A stretch of 64,000 bases of DNA from JACDAE01 sp963717195 (GCA_963717195.1 CAVQVR010000021.1:868001-932000); one strand, 5' to 3'. Positions 43,632 to 53,863 are shown, numbered from the stretch's first letter. Made by a program: numbers and translations. Notes: generated by a model not told the origin, from the sequence alone.

Positions 43632-44474
43632 ATGTTGAGAAACCTACACCTGGCGCGTGCCCTTTTAGTCCCTCTGGCGCTCTGCATGCTCTTTGCGGCC
43701 TGCGGTCAAAGCACCAATAGTGGTAGCAGTAGCGCTACTGCAACGCCGACACCCGTTACATTAAATGTATTTGCAGCTTCATCACTGAATGCATCTTTTA
43801 CTGCTATTCAAACACAGTACAAGCAAAATCATCCAAATGTGAAGATTGTTTATAATTTTGCTGGTTCGCAAACGCTTGTTCAGCAAATTACTCAGGGTGC
43901 TCCGGCTGATATCTTTGCTGCTGCTGATCAGACGAATATGAAAAAAGTAACTGATGCAGGTCTGGCGACAGCTCCGCAAACTTTTGCTGACAACACGTTA
44001 GCAATCATTGTTCCTGCCAGTAATCCCGCTCATATCACGGATCTAAAGGATCTGGCAAACAAAGGTGTCAAAATCGATGTTGCTGCTTCCACTGTTCCTG
44101 TGGGCACTTATACGCTGCAGGTACTCGCTAATGCAGGCAAAGCATCTGGTTACGGCTCCGCATATGAGAGCGAGGTGAAGGCGAATTTTGTTTCACAAGA
44201 AGATGAGGATACAGCAATCGTACAGAAGGTTGAGCTAGACGAGGTCGATGCTGGTATCGTCTATTCTACTGATGTGACAGCTGCGGCTGCGAGTAAAGTG
44301 AAGTTTATTTCCATTCCTGCGACGTTAAATATCATTGCTCAGTATCCAATCGTTGTGCTCAAGAGCTCCAAAAATGCGAATGATGCGCAGGCATTTGTGC
44401 AATATATTCTTTCGTCTGACGGGCAGGCTATTCTGGCAAAGTATCGCTTCCTTCCTCCAACCGCGAGTTCGTAG
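43632..44474 (+). CDS. modA: Molybdate ABC transporter substrate-binding lipoprotein
   Basis: Predicted 280 residues. Lipoprotein signal peptide with lipobox LFAAC. The VTLNVFAASSLNASFTAI start, GSQTLVQQITQGAPADIFAAAD block and VYSTDVTAAA match ModA, which binds molybdate or tungstate outside the membrane and passes it to ModB. AAGGAGG is 7 bases before the ATG; a longer in-frame extension upstream lacks this. The permease gene follows 104 bases later. Confidence 0.92.
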   Translation: MLRNLHLARALLVPLALCMLFAACGQSTNSGSSSATATPTPVTLNVFAASSLNASFTAIQTQYKQNHPNVKIVYNFAGSQTLVQQITQGAPADIFAAADQTNMKKVTDAGLATAPQTFADNTLAIIVPASNPAHITDLKDLANKGVKIDVAASTVPVGTYTLQVLANAGKASGYGSAYESEVKANFVSQEDEDTAIVQKVELDEVDAGIVYSTDVTAAAASKVKFISIPATLNIIAQYPIVVLKSSKNANDAQAFVQYILSSDGQAILAKYRFLPPTASS

Positions 44475-44578
44475 TCAGGATAAAGACTCCTATCCAGGAA
44501 CAATCAGGGGAAATGCATTCCTGCATTTCCCTTCTCGCCCATCGTCGTTTGACAGAATAGCAGAGTTGATAGGTGCAT

Positions 44579-45436
44579 ATGAAACGGGTTGTCAACCCAT
44601 CCCCTATAACATCTCCAGGCGCTAGTGTGTCCACGAGAAGTACGTTCTGGTTCCGTTGGCCCGCTCGCATCTTCATCGGTTTTCTGGCGGGCCTATTTTT
44701 TCTCTTTATCGGCATACCTCTGGTATCGTTACTATTTCGTGAATCTCCAGCCCTGGTCTGGAGCGAGATGTTGCAACCGGATGTTTTTCAGGCACTACAA
44801 CTCAGCCTGCTAACAACAACGCTGAGTGCAGTGGTTGCTATACTCTTCGGCCTCCCGGTTGCTTATGTGCTGGCCCGCATCGAATTTCCTGGGCGCAAGG
44901 TACTGGAGACACTGGTGACATTACCTACTGTGCTACCTCCTGTTGTCGCTGGAGTTGCGCTTCTGCTTGCTTTTGGACGTGCGGGACTGATCGGTCGCTA
45001 TCTCGACATGCTGGGTATCACTATTCCTTTTACTATGGTAGCAGTGGTCATGGCACAGACCTTTGTTGCCGCTCCATTTTTCATTAACAGTACAAAAGCG
45101 GGGCTAGAGCAGTTAGACAGCCGTTACGAAATGGCGGCCTATACGCTGCGTGCCTCGCCTTTCTATGCTTTTCGGCGCGTGGTGCTGCCATTGATTAGGC
45201 CTGCGTTGCTATCGGGCATTGGCCTTTCGTGGGCGCGTGCTCTGGGCGAATTCGGCGCTACGATTACCTTTGCGGGCAACTATCCTGGTACAACGGAGAC
45301 TATGCCAATTGCCGTCTACATTGCTTCTGAGAGCGATCTTGACAAGTCTATTGCGCTATCGGTCGTGCTGCTGGCTGTCTCTTTTGCGATTTTGTTGGCG
45401 TTAAGGATTGGGCGGGGATACGTGGAGACAAGATAA
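44579..45436 (+). CDS. modB: Molybdate ABC transporter permease
   Basis: Predicted 285 residues with five or six membrane helices. It has the inner-membrane component EAA-type loop with RALGEFGATITFAGNYPG and TETMPIAVY, matching ModB. It forms the channel for the ModA-bound oxyanion. A GTG two codons upstream is also possible. No modC ATPase gene is seen next to it; the following gene is convergent, so the ATPase must lie elsewhere or be shared. Confidence 0.92.
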   Translation: MKRVVNPSPITSPGASVSTRSTFWFRWPARIFIGFLAGLFFLFIGIPLVSLLFRESPALVWSEMLQPDVFQALQLSLLTTTLSAVVAILFGLPVAYVLARIEFPGRKVLETLVTLPTVLPPVVAGVALLLAFGRAGLIGRYLDMLGITIPFTMVAVVMAQTFVAAPFFINSTKAGLEQLDSRYEMAAYTLRASPFYAFRRVVLPLIRPALLSGIGLSWARALGEFGATITFAGNYPGTTETMPIAVYIASESDLDKSIALSVVLLAVSFAILLALRIGRGYVETR

Positions 45437-45506
45437 AGAGACCACCTCATAACATACTGGCTCTTCCGATGGAGTTTCTGCCATCACTTCTTTGTAAATT
45501 GGCTTC

Positions 45507-46733
45507 TTATTCGCGAGAGGATTGCAGAAGTTGTTTCATGCTCGCGCCTCGTGCGACTTGCCACGGAGTCAATCCGCTCTTCCCTTTTGCATGAACATCG
45601 GCTCCTCGTGAGAGGAGGAAGGCCACCATGTCTGTCTTTCCACACTTGACCGCACGATGCAAGGGTGTATCGCCCAGCTTGTCTCGCGCCTCTGCATCTG
45701 CTCCGCAATCCAATAACGCTTCGGCAACCAGGACGTTTCCCCGTCGCGCTGCCATGTGGAGTGCCGTGCAATGTTTGAGTTTCTCCTGAGCGTTGATATT
45801 GGCACCACTGTGGGCCAGAGCACGAACAACAGTGGCTCCCTGTGCTCCATGAGACGCATTGCCGACGAAATACAGCGGGGTGTGCCCCCATTGGTCTCTT
45901 GCGTTGGAGTCCGCCCCCAGATGCAAAAGGAGTTCCACAATGGCGAGACTTCCCTGGCCTGCCACCTCATGTAAGAGCGTGCGGTCATAGGCGGAACGCT
46001 CCTGCACGAGGTCAGGAATGCTGATAAGCGTTTGGCGCACATAGTCCAGCAGAACATGCTCATTGCTGCTGCTCAGGATCGCGAGAAAACTCAGGAATGC
46101 TGCGCGGTCCCTGGTAAAGGAAGCCTGCACTACAGGACTCTCGATCACTGCAAGAACAGCATCGGCGCTTCCTTGGCGAACAGCGGCGACCATCTCCTCA
46201 AGCATCCGTTGTGCCTGCCACCGCTCTTCGATGTCTTGATGAATGCGAGAGGTTTCCCGTTCGTTCTGGTGCCCAATGGGCTGTTGCAGGAGTGAAGGAA
46301 ACTTGTTCGCTGCCTCCTGTGGTTGGTTGATGAAAAAGGCTGACGATTGAGCAAAAAACCAGCGTAAGGCACTGCACATTGGCTCCTTGATATGTACCTC
46401 ATCAATCGCCAGAAACATATTGGTGAGCCAGGCATCTCTCTCCCTCTGTCCGATGGCAAACCGCAGATGCGCTTCGCGCAGGGAGAGCGACCACCGACGA
46501 GGCGCATACTCGCATGGTCCGCCGAAGAACTGGATGAAGAAGGCAGCAAGTGCTTCGATAGGACACCCTTTGAGGGTTGGTGGATACAGAGGACGCAGTA
46601 TCGGGTCGTGCTCAACGTGAGCATAAAAGGCTACCGAGAGCCTTCGGCAGGTGTCCCTCCCACCAAGTGAGTGATACAGATCGACACCTTGCGAATTGGC
46701 CCCCTTAGAAGAAAAAACAGACTCAGGATCCAT
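45507..46733 (-). CDS. Truncated hemoglobin fused to ankyrin repeats
   Basis: Predicted 408 residues from the ATG behind AAAGGATGG. About 17-135 is a truncated (group 2-like) globin: LYHSLGGRDTCRRLSVAFYAHV (Tyr B10), SLREAHLRFAIGQRERDAWL (proximal His and Trp). This domain binds heme and O2 or NO. Residues from about 240 to 400 are five ankyrin units of 33 residues (TPLHxAxxxGxxxxVxxLLxxGAD pattern), protein-binding. A ~100-residue linker separates them. Bacterial trHb are normally ~120-130 residues alone. It has no signal peptide. The globin could sense gas or redox state for a protein-binding array. Confidence 0.87.
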   Translation of the reverse strand: MDPESVFSSKGANSQGVDLYHSLGGRDTCRRLSVAFYAHVEHDPILRPLYPPTLKGCPIEALAAFFIQFFGGPCEYAPRRWSLSLREAHLRFAIGQRERDAWLTNMFLAIDEVHIKEPMCSALRWFFAQSSAFFINQPQEAANKFPSLLQQPIGHQNERETSRIHQDIEERWQAQRMLEEMVAAVRQGSADAVLAVIESPVVQASFTRDRAAFLSFLAILSSSNEHVLLDYVRQTLISIPDLVQERSAYDRTLLHEVAGQGSLAIVELLLHLGADSNARDQWGHTPLYFVGNASHGAQGATVVRALAHSGANINAQEKLKHCTALHMAARRGNVLVAEALLDCGADAEARDKLGDTPLHRAVKCGKTDMVAFLLSRGADVHAKGKSGLTPWQVARGASMKQLLQSSRE

Positions 46734-46984
46734 CTTTGCAACCCATCCTTTCACTTCGCGAGGAGATCATTTGACTTTCTTCTATCAGAAGGTTTCTTTT
46801 AGATAGGCTTCTTTTTCTGTAGGCAACAGACGGAAAACAACTTGCCTCCCAACCCTAGTTTACAACTATTATCGTCGAGCCGCTATAACAGGTAAAAATA
46901 TAACAATCATCTCCTTATCCCTGACAGTCAGCATGGAAATTATAGGCTATCAGGGATAGATAACTTCATAATTAAAATATCCTC

Positions 46985-47013
46985 TTGCAAAAAACACAGT
47001 TATGCTGTACAGT
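46985..47013 (+). promoter_or_regulatory. Candidate promoter of the amino-acid permease
   Basis: TTGCAA, 17-base spacer, TACAGT, in a 450-base gap with no other feature seen. The leader would be about 165 bases. Confidence 0.4.
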
Positions 47014-47183
47014 TACATACAGAAAGTCTATTATCTCTTGTAGAACAACCAGAGGGTCTCCACGCTGTTTCCCCTCCTAAAATAAAAGAAAGGAGTATTC
47101 CTCAAACTATCTCCCGCGTTCGAATACATAACATCAAGCATTCCTATTGGATAGGAAGAATTATCTCCTGGAGGGTCAACACC

Positions 47184-48674
47184 ATGTCCGTTATAGACAA
47201 TAGACAAGGCGATGAAGCTGAACAGGCCGTGACGCAGTATGGATACCAGCAAGAGTTTCGCCGCGAGCTCAAACGTTTCGCATCTTTTGCAGTAGGTTTT
47301 TCGTTTATTTCTATCACGACAGGTATTTTTACCACGTATCAGAGTGTTTTGAACTGGGGCGGCCCACTTGGTATCTGGACGTGGCCATTCGTTGTGGTAG
47401 GTCAGTTATTGGTCGCGCTTGTCTTTGCCGCTCTGGCTTCACGCATGCCGATAGCCGGCTACTCATATCAGTGGGTCTCGCGGCTGGTGAATCCTACGAT
47501 AGGCTGGCTTGTTGGCTGGGTCTCATTTATGTTTTTGACTGTCGTGATCGTCTCCGTTGATTATTCGATTGCCTCAACTGTTCTGCCCAGCCTCTTTAAT
47601 TATGTCGAAACACCTCAAAACGCCTGGTTGGCTACAGCTATTATCATTGTGATACAGATGCTGTTGATTATATTCTCCACCTTCTGGTCGACGCGTATCA
47701 ACAATGCGGCGGTGGGGACTGAAGCGATTGGCATTGTGGGCCTCACACTTCTGCTGCTCATCGTCGGCGCTGCACGTGGACTACTGCACCCGGATCACCT
47801 GTTCAGCATGGGCATCGTCTCGTCTAAAGGCTACTTCAATCTCGGCGGATTGAACAAGGTGGGACCATTTGTGTTCTCATTCTTGCTTGGCGCTTACACT
47901 ATTGTAGGATTTGAGGCGGCGGCCAACCTGGCAGAAGAGACACAGGATGCGCATAGAGTTGTCCCCTTTGCCATGTGGTCTGCCGTGGTTCTGAGCGGTG
48001 TGGTAGGATTTATCTTCCTCATCGCGCTCAATCTAACATCAGGGAATATTCCTGCGCTATCCGCTTCAGCTACTCCGGTTGCCGATATTGTCAGAAATGT
48101 GCTTGGTCCTATCGTAGGTGGCATCTTCCTGGTGATCGTTACCTTTTCGATCTTTGCCTGTGGGCTGGTTATATTTATGACCGCCACGCGCCTGACATGG
48201 GCGATGTCGCGCGATCAGCGTTTCCCCGGCTACCCGATCTTACGGCGGGTCAATAGAAGAACGGGAACTCCCATTGCAACGACGCTGCTGTCAGGTGTTC
48301 TATGTGAGATCGTACTCGCCATTTTTGCGAACCAGACCAATAGCCTGACCAACCTTTTCTCCGCCTCGACTCTGTTACCGGCAATTATCTACCTGTGCAC
48401 AGTAATTCTCTACATTTACGCAAAGCGCAAGCTGCCACAGACACAAGGGTTTCGTCTTGGTGTGTTTGAGTGGCCGGTGATTGTGCTCTCGCTTATCTGG
48501 CTGATCTTTGAGCTGTCGATCTTCCGCGATAAGTCGTTTGCCTTGCCCTGGGCCTATTGCGGGATCATGTTCGTGCTTGGCCTGATCTACTTTGTGTGGA
48601 TGCTAGTGGCACAGCCGCATGTGTTACGCAAGCATGAGGAGGAGGGTAGCCAGAGTCAGAAAAGCCTCTCCTGA
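47184..48674 (+). CDS. APC-superfamily amino acid permease
   Basis: Predicted 496 residues with about twelve membrane helices. Features of the amino acid/polyamine/organocation family: FAVGFSFISITTGIFTTY in helix 1 and GAYTIVGFEAAANLAEETQDA in helix 6, the conserved substrate/partner ion region. It moves an amino acid or amine across the membrane with H+ or by exchange; substrate not readable. GGAGGGT precedes the ATG at good spacing. A hairpin follows the stop. Confidence 0.88.
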   Translation: MSVIDNRQGDEAEQAVTQYGYQQEFRRELKRFASFAVGFSFISITTGIFTTYQSVLNWGGPLGIWTWPFVVVGQLLVALVFAALASRMPIAGYSYQWVSRLVNPTIGWLVGWVSFMFLTVVIVSVDYSIASTVLPSLFNYVETPQNAWLATAIIIVIQMLLIIFSTFWSTRINNAAVGTEAIGIVGLTLLLLIVGAARGLLHPDHLFSMGIVSSKGYFNLGGLNKVGPFVFSFLLGAYTIVGFEAAANLAEETQDAHRVVPFAMWSAVVLSGVVGFIFLIALNLTSGNIPALSASATPVADIVRNVLGPIVGGIFLVIVTFSIFACGLVIFMTATRLTWAMSRDQRFPGYPILRRVNRRTGTPIATTLLSGVLCEIVLAIFANQTNSLTNLFSASTLLPAIIYLCTVILYIYAKRKLPQTQGFRLGVFEWPVIVLSLIWLIFELSIFRDKSFALPWAYCGIMFVLGLIYFVWMLVAQPHVLRKHEEEGSQSQKSLS

Positions 48675-48808
48675 TTATCCGTTGGCTTGTTCCGAATATG
48701 TTTCCTTGCTTTTCTACGGCGCTCTTCTACGAGCCTTTTGATCGAAGGAGCCGGTGGAATATCTTCTGGTTTTTCGCCTTTTTCTGTCCATGTGAGCACG
48801 GAATGTCA

Positions 48809-48840
48809 CTTCAGCGACAGGGGCGATCTTGTCGCTGAAG
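48809..48840. terminator. Hairpin between convergent permease and DinB genes
   Basis: CTTCAGCGACA and its exact complement TGTCGCTGAAG flank a 10-base loop, between two convergent 3' ends. Confidence 0.55.
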
Positions 48841-48900
48841 CGACCGCATCATTTCAACATATCCACCCATGAGAGAGGGGAACTGAATACGTTCCTGTTC

Positions 48901-49494
48901 TTAATCCAACTCGACTACTGGCAGGCCGTGTACGCCGAGAATGGTGGAGATTTCGCTGCCGTGATGGATGTCATGTTCAAGCACATGCCAGATGATCCAC
49001 TGGAGCGAAACTGCGGGTCTCACTTCTCCAGACAGGCGTACTGCATCCACCCACATCTGAGCGAATGGCTGGAGCGCAGGCTCTACAAGTTTCGCGTGCC
49101 GCAAACGTTCCGCATCATCCAGAGGCGGGAAGACCTGCTCAAGGTCAGCAGGAGTCAGGCGGGCCAGCGTATGCTGGATCAGCTGCCAGGTCTTCTCAAG
49201 TCCGGCAACCAGTTCTGCCGCCGTGTGGAATGGATCCACGCCCGCCTCACAGACTCCGAGAGCCCATAATTCGAGGGAAGTAAGATCGGCGCTCCCCTCG
49301 CCCATCCGTGCGTGGAACCACCAGGCGCGATCTGCGACAATATGCGTCGCGTACATACCAATCGACCAGTTTTGCGGCGTGTTGCGCAAGGTAAGCTGCT
49401 CTCCTGTAAGGGGCGCGATGGCCGCGACAAGACGCTGCTGGTAGATACCCCAACCCGCGTAGAAGGGGAGGAGTGAAAGCTGATGTTCTGTCAT
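48901..49494 (-). CDS. DinB-like metal-binding protein
   Basis: Predicted 197 residues of the DinB/YfiT four-helix bundle superfamily. Metal-binding His are in MYATHIVADRAWW and the terminal WHVLEHDIHHGSEIS. Members are metal-dependent hydrolases or thiol (bacillithiol, mycothiol) transferases, often stress induced; which applies is not clear. Start ATG is the first residue of TEHQLSLLPFY. Confidence 0.87.
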   Translation of the reverse strand: MTEHQLSLLPFYAGWGIYQQRLVAAIAPLTGEQLTLRNTPQNWSIGMYATHIVADRAWWFHARMGEGSADLTSLELWALGVCEAGVDPFHTAAELVAGLEKTWQLIQHTLARLTPADLEQVFPPLDDAERLRHAKLVEPALQPFAQMWVDAVRLSGEVRPAVSLQWIIWHVLEHDIHHGSEISTILGVHGLPVVELD

Positions 49495-49624
49495 GGTAGG
49501 TATTCCTTGCTTTTTTCTGAGAGAAAAAACAGCACGATCGTATCAACTCACGCGAGGAGTCTGAGCACGAGGAGCAGGAGCTGTTTGGCGAACTTTTCAA
49601 ACGTTCGCGATGACTCATAACTGA

Positions 49625-52192
49625 TCATTCTGCCTCTTCAGCATGTCTCACTAAAAATGCCACACTCTGGTCCGCCTCAATCTCGCGTATAGGATCACAA
49701 TCTATGCTCCCTAATCCCTTGATAACCAGGTGTCGCAGTTGCACTTTCCCGTAGAGGACGGTGACCTTGACTTCGGTCGCGTGAGGCCCAGGCTTCTGCT
49801 GACAGGTTCCCCATGCATATCCATTTGACCAGAACACGCGCGAGAAATGATGTGTGGCCGCAAATTGCATGCTTGCATTGACGCCCGAATAGTGAAAGCC
49901 AGTGAGCGCAATTACTGAAGACCAGCTTGCCATAGCGCGTGCATAGTGATGGCCACACTCAGCTTCGTCAAACGGGTTACGCTTCCGTCCATCATAGCGA
50001 GCACGGATTGCCGTTATACATTGAAGACCTTCTTCGATCATTCCCTCATAAAACATATGAGCGGCAGCAGTATATTCAAAACCGGTCATCACTTCATTGA
50101 AATAGGGAAAAGGTCGACGTAGTCTCTGCCCTCTTGGATAGGTACACATGAGCAGGGCCGCTTCATCATTGAGCGCGAAGGTGCGCAGGTGATTGAAGTG
50201 CCATGAGAGGTCTGGCTGGAAGTTGTAACGCATGATGCTGCTCAACGTCTGGCGGATATGATCGAGGGGAACAAGGTAACCCAGGCCACAGATATGCGCC
50301 ATATACTGCCCAACAAGTTGATCAACCAGGCAGCCCGCGCCGAGTTGCAACTCTGGTTCCGCAATATTGGTCGCGCCCATCCCTGCACGTAGTCCGGGAG
50401 CTATAGCGATGGCATCCTGGGGAGGCTGAATTTTATGTTCAAAGTACTCACCATTGAAGAGATGCTCATCAAGCCATTCGCTACCATGAACGAAAAGTTC
50501 CTGACATCTATTAGCAAACTGCCTGTCGCCCAGCACCTGCGCCATCTGTTCAGCAGCGTGCAGTGCACCGAGATACCACAGACCCATCTGTGGGTTGGGA
50601 CCATAATATTCCACATCCATTGTATTATGCTGGCAACCTTCCATAACACCGTCCTGGTCGGCATCCCAACTCCCCTGTAACCAGCAAAAGGATAAAGATT
50701 TACGTACTTTAGGCCACAACTCTTGCAACAAAGTAGTATTGCCCGAGAGCTGCCAGTCACGATACAGCTTCATGATGCAGCCCATCTGCCCATCGGCTGC
50801 GGCATATCCCCAGGAGGTTGCACGTTCTAAAGGCAGGTTCACGCGGAAACTCATCAGCCCATCATCGTTTGTGGCATGCAGGAACTCGATCTCACGCATA
50901 CTACATGCGAGTTCACCAAACAGAAAGGCCGTGGCCTGCTCGTAATTCCACACATGAGTACAGGAACCATGACACGAGCCAGCCTTATCGTTACAACCTT
51001 CCCATCCATAGAAATGCCCATCTTCAGTACGAAAGCAGGTCTGGGTACGCAACGTACTGAGATTATAGAGTGCGGCTTCTTTAACGACGGATGGCAGATC
51101 GCTCTCACAAAAATTGCGGACGAATGCCAGTGTAGTTGCCTCAAGCTCCGGCAGAGCTGCGGCAATCTTGATTGCTACATCCCAGGCATCATGATAGCGC
51201 GTGGTGTAGTAATTGCCGATCCGATTGGGATTGTCAGTATGTATTCCAGCACCCAGATCGCCCGTCCTGGGCCTTGTTACTGCTCCAGTAACAGGCGTCC
51301 ATGTCTGGCGATTAGGGAAGTGCCATGTAAGCAAGAAAGTAACTGTCTGAGTATCGCCCGGAGGAATCTCCAGACTTACAGCCAGGGAGGCCATGGGACT
51401 ATCCGTGTTTACTGTCGTACGCTTCTCAAGTAATCCATCGCTGGCAAAATCGTCCCAGAAATCGAGCAAAGAATCGCCCCAACCTAAAGGTGCCCATGCA
51501 GTGCGATAGGTGATACCAGTGGTTGCGGTGGTTGCAAGGACCATCGAGCCCCATTGTTCGCTTCCCCGCTCAACGCCGTTTGATGTCATAACCACACCCT
51601 GAACAGGCATCGAGCCATTTTCCAGCTTGAAGGTATTACGATTAGCTTTTGGCGTTCCTTCAGTTCCGTCAGTGCCGATAAAATTCTGTATATTGCCACA
51701 CAGAGAAGCTGTCACGTACTCGTCGGTCTTATTAGTGACAGCAAAGCGCAGAATAGCGGCCGGAATTCCACTACGTTCGGCGTCGGCGGGGATCAATGGA
51801 TTAAATGCTTGCAGAGTTACGTCGACGGGCATTGCATTATCAGAGAGAAGTACCTGCCCAAAAGGATATGCCGCCAGAAATGCGCAATCGCGGAAACGTG
51901 GTAAACCAGCATTGGGGACACGGCAACCATCGGCACCTTCATAAGGAGGTTCGATCTGTCCCTCCAGGGCCCTGGTGACCGAAGGTCCATCGGATGGCTT
52001 TGCATAAATAGCGAAGAAGGTGTGTTGAGGAACAAAACCTTTTGCGGGCCGATTTACAATCTCCCAGTCGCGTAGATCGCCACGTCCCCCCAGAGAAACG
52101 GTCCCTGTTCCTATGCCACCCAGAGGCAAAGCTATGCGGGCCAACCGATCCTGCGGATAGCTGGTAAGTACTGGCCAGACGAAGGAGTTCAA
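49625..52192 (-). CDS. GH116 family beta-glycosidase (GBA2/glucosylceramidase-like)
   Basis: Predicted 855 residues. The start block IALPLGGIGTGTVSLGGRGDLRDWEI and the GSCTHVWNYEQATAFLFGEL and QHNTMDVEYYGPNPQMGLWYLGALHAA motifs are typical of GH116, an (alpha/alpha)6 glycosidase with a beta-sandwich N-domain. Known members act on beta-glucosides or glucosylceramide. The nucleophile Glu of the DVEYYGP motif appears present. No signal peptide, so the protein seems cytosolic. Start is TTG; no ATG nearer to the conserved region fits, and the ribosome site is weak. Confidence 0.9.
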   Translation of the reverse strand: MNSFVWPVLTSYPQDRLARIALPLGGIGTGTVSLGGRGDLRDWEIVNRPAKGFVPQHTFFAIYAKPSDGPSVTRALEGQIEPPYEGADGCRVPNAGLPRFRDCAFLAAYPFGQVLLSDNAMPVDVTLQAFNPLIPADAERSGIPAAILRFAVTNKTDEYVTASLCGNIQNFIGTDGTEGTPKANRNTFKLENGSMPVQGVVMTSNGVERGSEQWGSMVLATTATTGITYRTAWAPLGWGDSLLDFWDDFASDGLLEKRTTVNTDSPMASLAVSLEIPPGDTQTVTFLLTWHFPNRQTWTPVTGAVTRPRTGDLGAGIHTDNPNRIGNYYTTRYHDAWDVAIKIAAALPELEATTLAFVRNFCESDLPSVVKEAALYNLSTLRTQTCFRTEDGHFYGWEGCNDKAGSCHGSCTHVWNYEQATAFLFGELACSMREIEFLHATNDDGLMSFRVNLPLERATSWGYAAADGQMGCIMKLYRDWQLSGNTTLLQELWPKVRKSLSFCWLQGSWDADQDGVMEGCQHNTMDVEYYGPNPQMGLWYLGALHAAEQMAQVLGDRQFANRCQELFVHGSEWLDEHLFNGEYFEHKIQPPQDAIAIAPGLRAGMGATNIAEPELQLGAGCLVDQLVGQYMAHICGLGYLVPLDHIRQTLSSIMRYNFQPDLSWHFNHLRTFALNDEAALLMCTYPRGQRLRRPFPYFNEVMTGFEYTAAAHMFYEGMIEEGLQCITAIRARYDGRKRNPFDEAECGHHYARAMASWSSVIALTGFHYSGVNASMQFAATHHFSRVFWSNGYAWGTCQQKPGPHATEVKVTVLYGKVQLRHLVIKGLGSIDCDPIREIEADQSVAFLVRHAEEAE

Positions 52193-52340
52193 CTTTTTCT
52201 GTATACCCTTCCCGAGCTGATGCTAGCAACGCGACGATGTAGAAGCAACTATATCATACCGATATTAGTATAGCATACGCTATTTTTTCAGAAGCCTACA
52301 GTACTATATAGCCAATAGGACTGTCTATTCCTTTAGATTA

Positions 52341-53012
52341 TTAAGGTTTGACAAGAGCAGAAGGACAGAACCTGACCAAAGTGCATTGTGAGCAGAGCGG
52401 TTTACGGGCATTACAGGTAGCCCGGCCATGATAGATCATCCTGTGAGCCACGTCGAGCCATTCTTCAGGCGAAACGAGGCGCATCAAATCTTGTTCGGCA
52501 CGTACTGCATCATCATGTTGCGTCCAGCCAAAACGTCGTGCCAGGCGACCAACATGCGTATCGACAATAAAGCCTTCGCTGATACCAAAGGCATTTCCCA
52601 GAATAACGTTGGCCGTCTTCCGTGCCACGCCCGGCAGCTTGATCATCTCTTCCATCGTGTGGGGTACCTCGCCATGATAGTGCGTGAGGACGTGCTGGCA
52701 AGCAGCGCGAATATTTTTTGCCTTATTGCGATAAAAACCTGTCGGCTTGATATCCTGCTCGAACTCTTCCTGACTTACATTCGCATAATCCTCCACGCTG
52801 CGATATTTCTGGAAAAGCGTTTTTGTGACAGCATTCACGCGCTCGTCGGTGCACTGAGCCGCCAGTTGTGTTGCGACAAGTAGCTCCAGTGGTGTTGAGA
52901 AGTTAAGATCGTACCTGGCGTGAGGATAGAGGATGCGCAGTTCCGCACTAATCGCGCTTATATGCTCAGGCGTTCCCGGTTGTGGGCCTGTATATGTAGT
53001 TTCCTGTGTCAT
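52341..53012 (-). CDS. nth: Endonuclease III, base-excision repair glycosylase/AP lyase
   Basis: Predicted 223 residues. The helix-hairpin-helix LPGVARKTANVILGNAFG and catalytic Asp in VDTHVGRLARRFG (with Lys in the ARKTANV motif) are intact. A [4Fe-4S] cluster uses the Cys of CNARKPLCSQC and FC near the C-terminus. It removes oxidised pyrimidines from DNA and cuts the abasic site. Length is normal for the family. The promoter lies about 65 bases upstream. Confidence 0.95.
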   Translation of the reverse strand: MTQETTYTGPQPGTPEHISAISAELRILYPHARYDLNFSTPLELLVATQLAAQCTDERVNAVTKTLFQKYRSVEDYANVSQEEFEQDIKPTGFYRNKAKNIRAACQHVLTHYHGEVPHTMEEMIKLPGVARKTANVILGNAFGISEGFIVDTHVGRLARRFGWTQHDDAVRAEQDLMRLVSPEEWLDVAHRMIYHGRATCNARKPLCSQCTLVRFCPSALVKP

Positions 53013-53077
53013 TTTATATCCCGTTCTGTGGTGGTTTCAAAGTGCTCCTACATTTGTGATACGTAAGAGTCCCTCTA

Positions 53078-53106
53078 CATATACTCTTTCTTACGCCCAT
53101 AGTCAA
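53078..53106 (-). promoter_or_regulatory. Promoter of nth
   Basis: Minus-strand TTGACT, 17-base spacer, TATATG. Confidence 0.65.
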
Positions 53107-53863
53107 TATGGAAGTATACCCAGATCTCTTTTCACAATCCTCCTGATTTTGTTGGAGTCAATGACGCGAGGTAATGCCCTGCACCTGAATATATTACAGT
53201 GACAATGTTACACAGTAGATGACATCTAAAATAAAATAGAGGGAGTGCCTATAAATGGGCACTCCCTATAAATTGTCCAATGGAACTTCCCTTTCGTATT
53301 TCGCCAGTATACCGGACAACCCTACCTGTCTCCACGTTGCTATCGGCTAAATGCTACACAAAGACGGCTTTTTAACGCTACCATTGCGTAACCTGGAGAA
53401 CCATAACGTTCTTACCAGAGTTCTTTGTGTCTTTGCGCATAATACATTACTGGTGATACTTCGCCGGAGATGCTTCTTTTCTCGATAAGATATCTCCTTT
53501 CCTTACTAAGTAAGGTTGCCCTCACAAACTGCATTTCCCAGAGACGCTTCCCAGAGTTTATAGACGGCGCTACAACGACCTCTCATATTGATGAGTACTC
53601 TATGCAAATTCGCATTTATAGGAGTATCGTGTGTCCTTGTGTCACGCACTTTAACCCGGTGTATCTTTTTGTTAGAGAAATGTTCAGCTCTCTGTTCAGG
53701 AACTCCTTCCTTATCTTGATCTTTCGTCTCACCCGGTTACTTTCTTGTGGAGAGTTTGTTCCTCTCGTCCACGGTCATAGTATAGGTCTCAGGCATCTCC
53801 ACCTCGTCACATAACGAGCGATTTTTCTCACGATTGAATCACGATAGTTTCACGTGATGCCCA
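53107..53863. other. Intergenic with one hairpin
   Basis: About 750 bases without a supported gene. A 9-bp stem (GGGAGTGCC / GGCACTCCC region, 53241-53266) occurs alone. A plus-strand frame at 53470-53814 has no domain or ribosome site. Confidence 0.4.

Noticed and set aside
53470..53814. A 114-residue plus-strand frame in the 53 kb gap.
   Set aside because: No domain or ribosome site; biased composition only.
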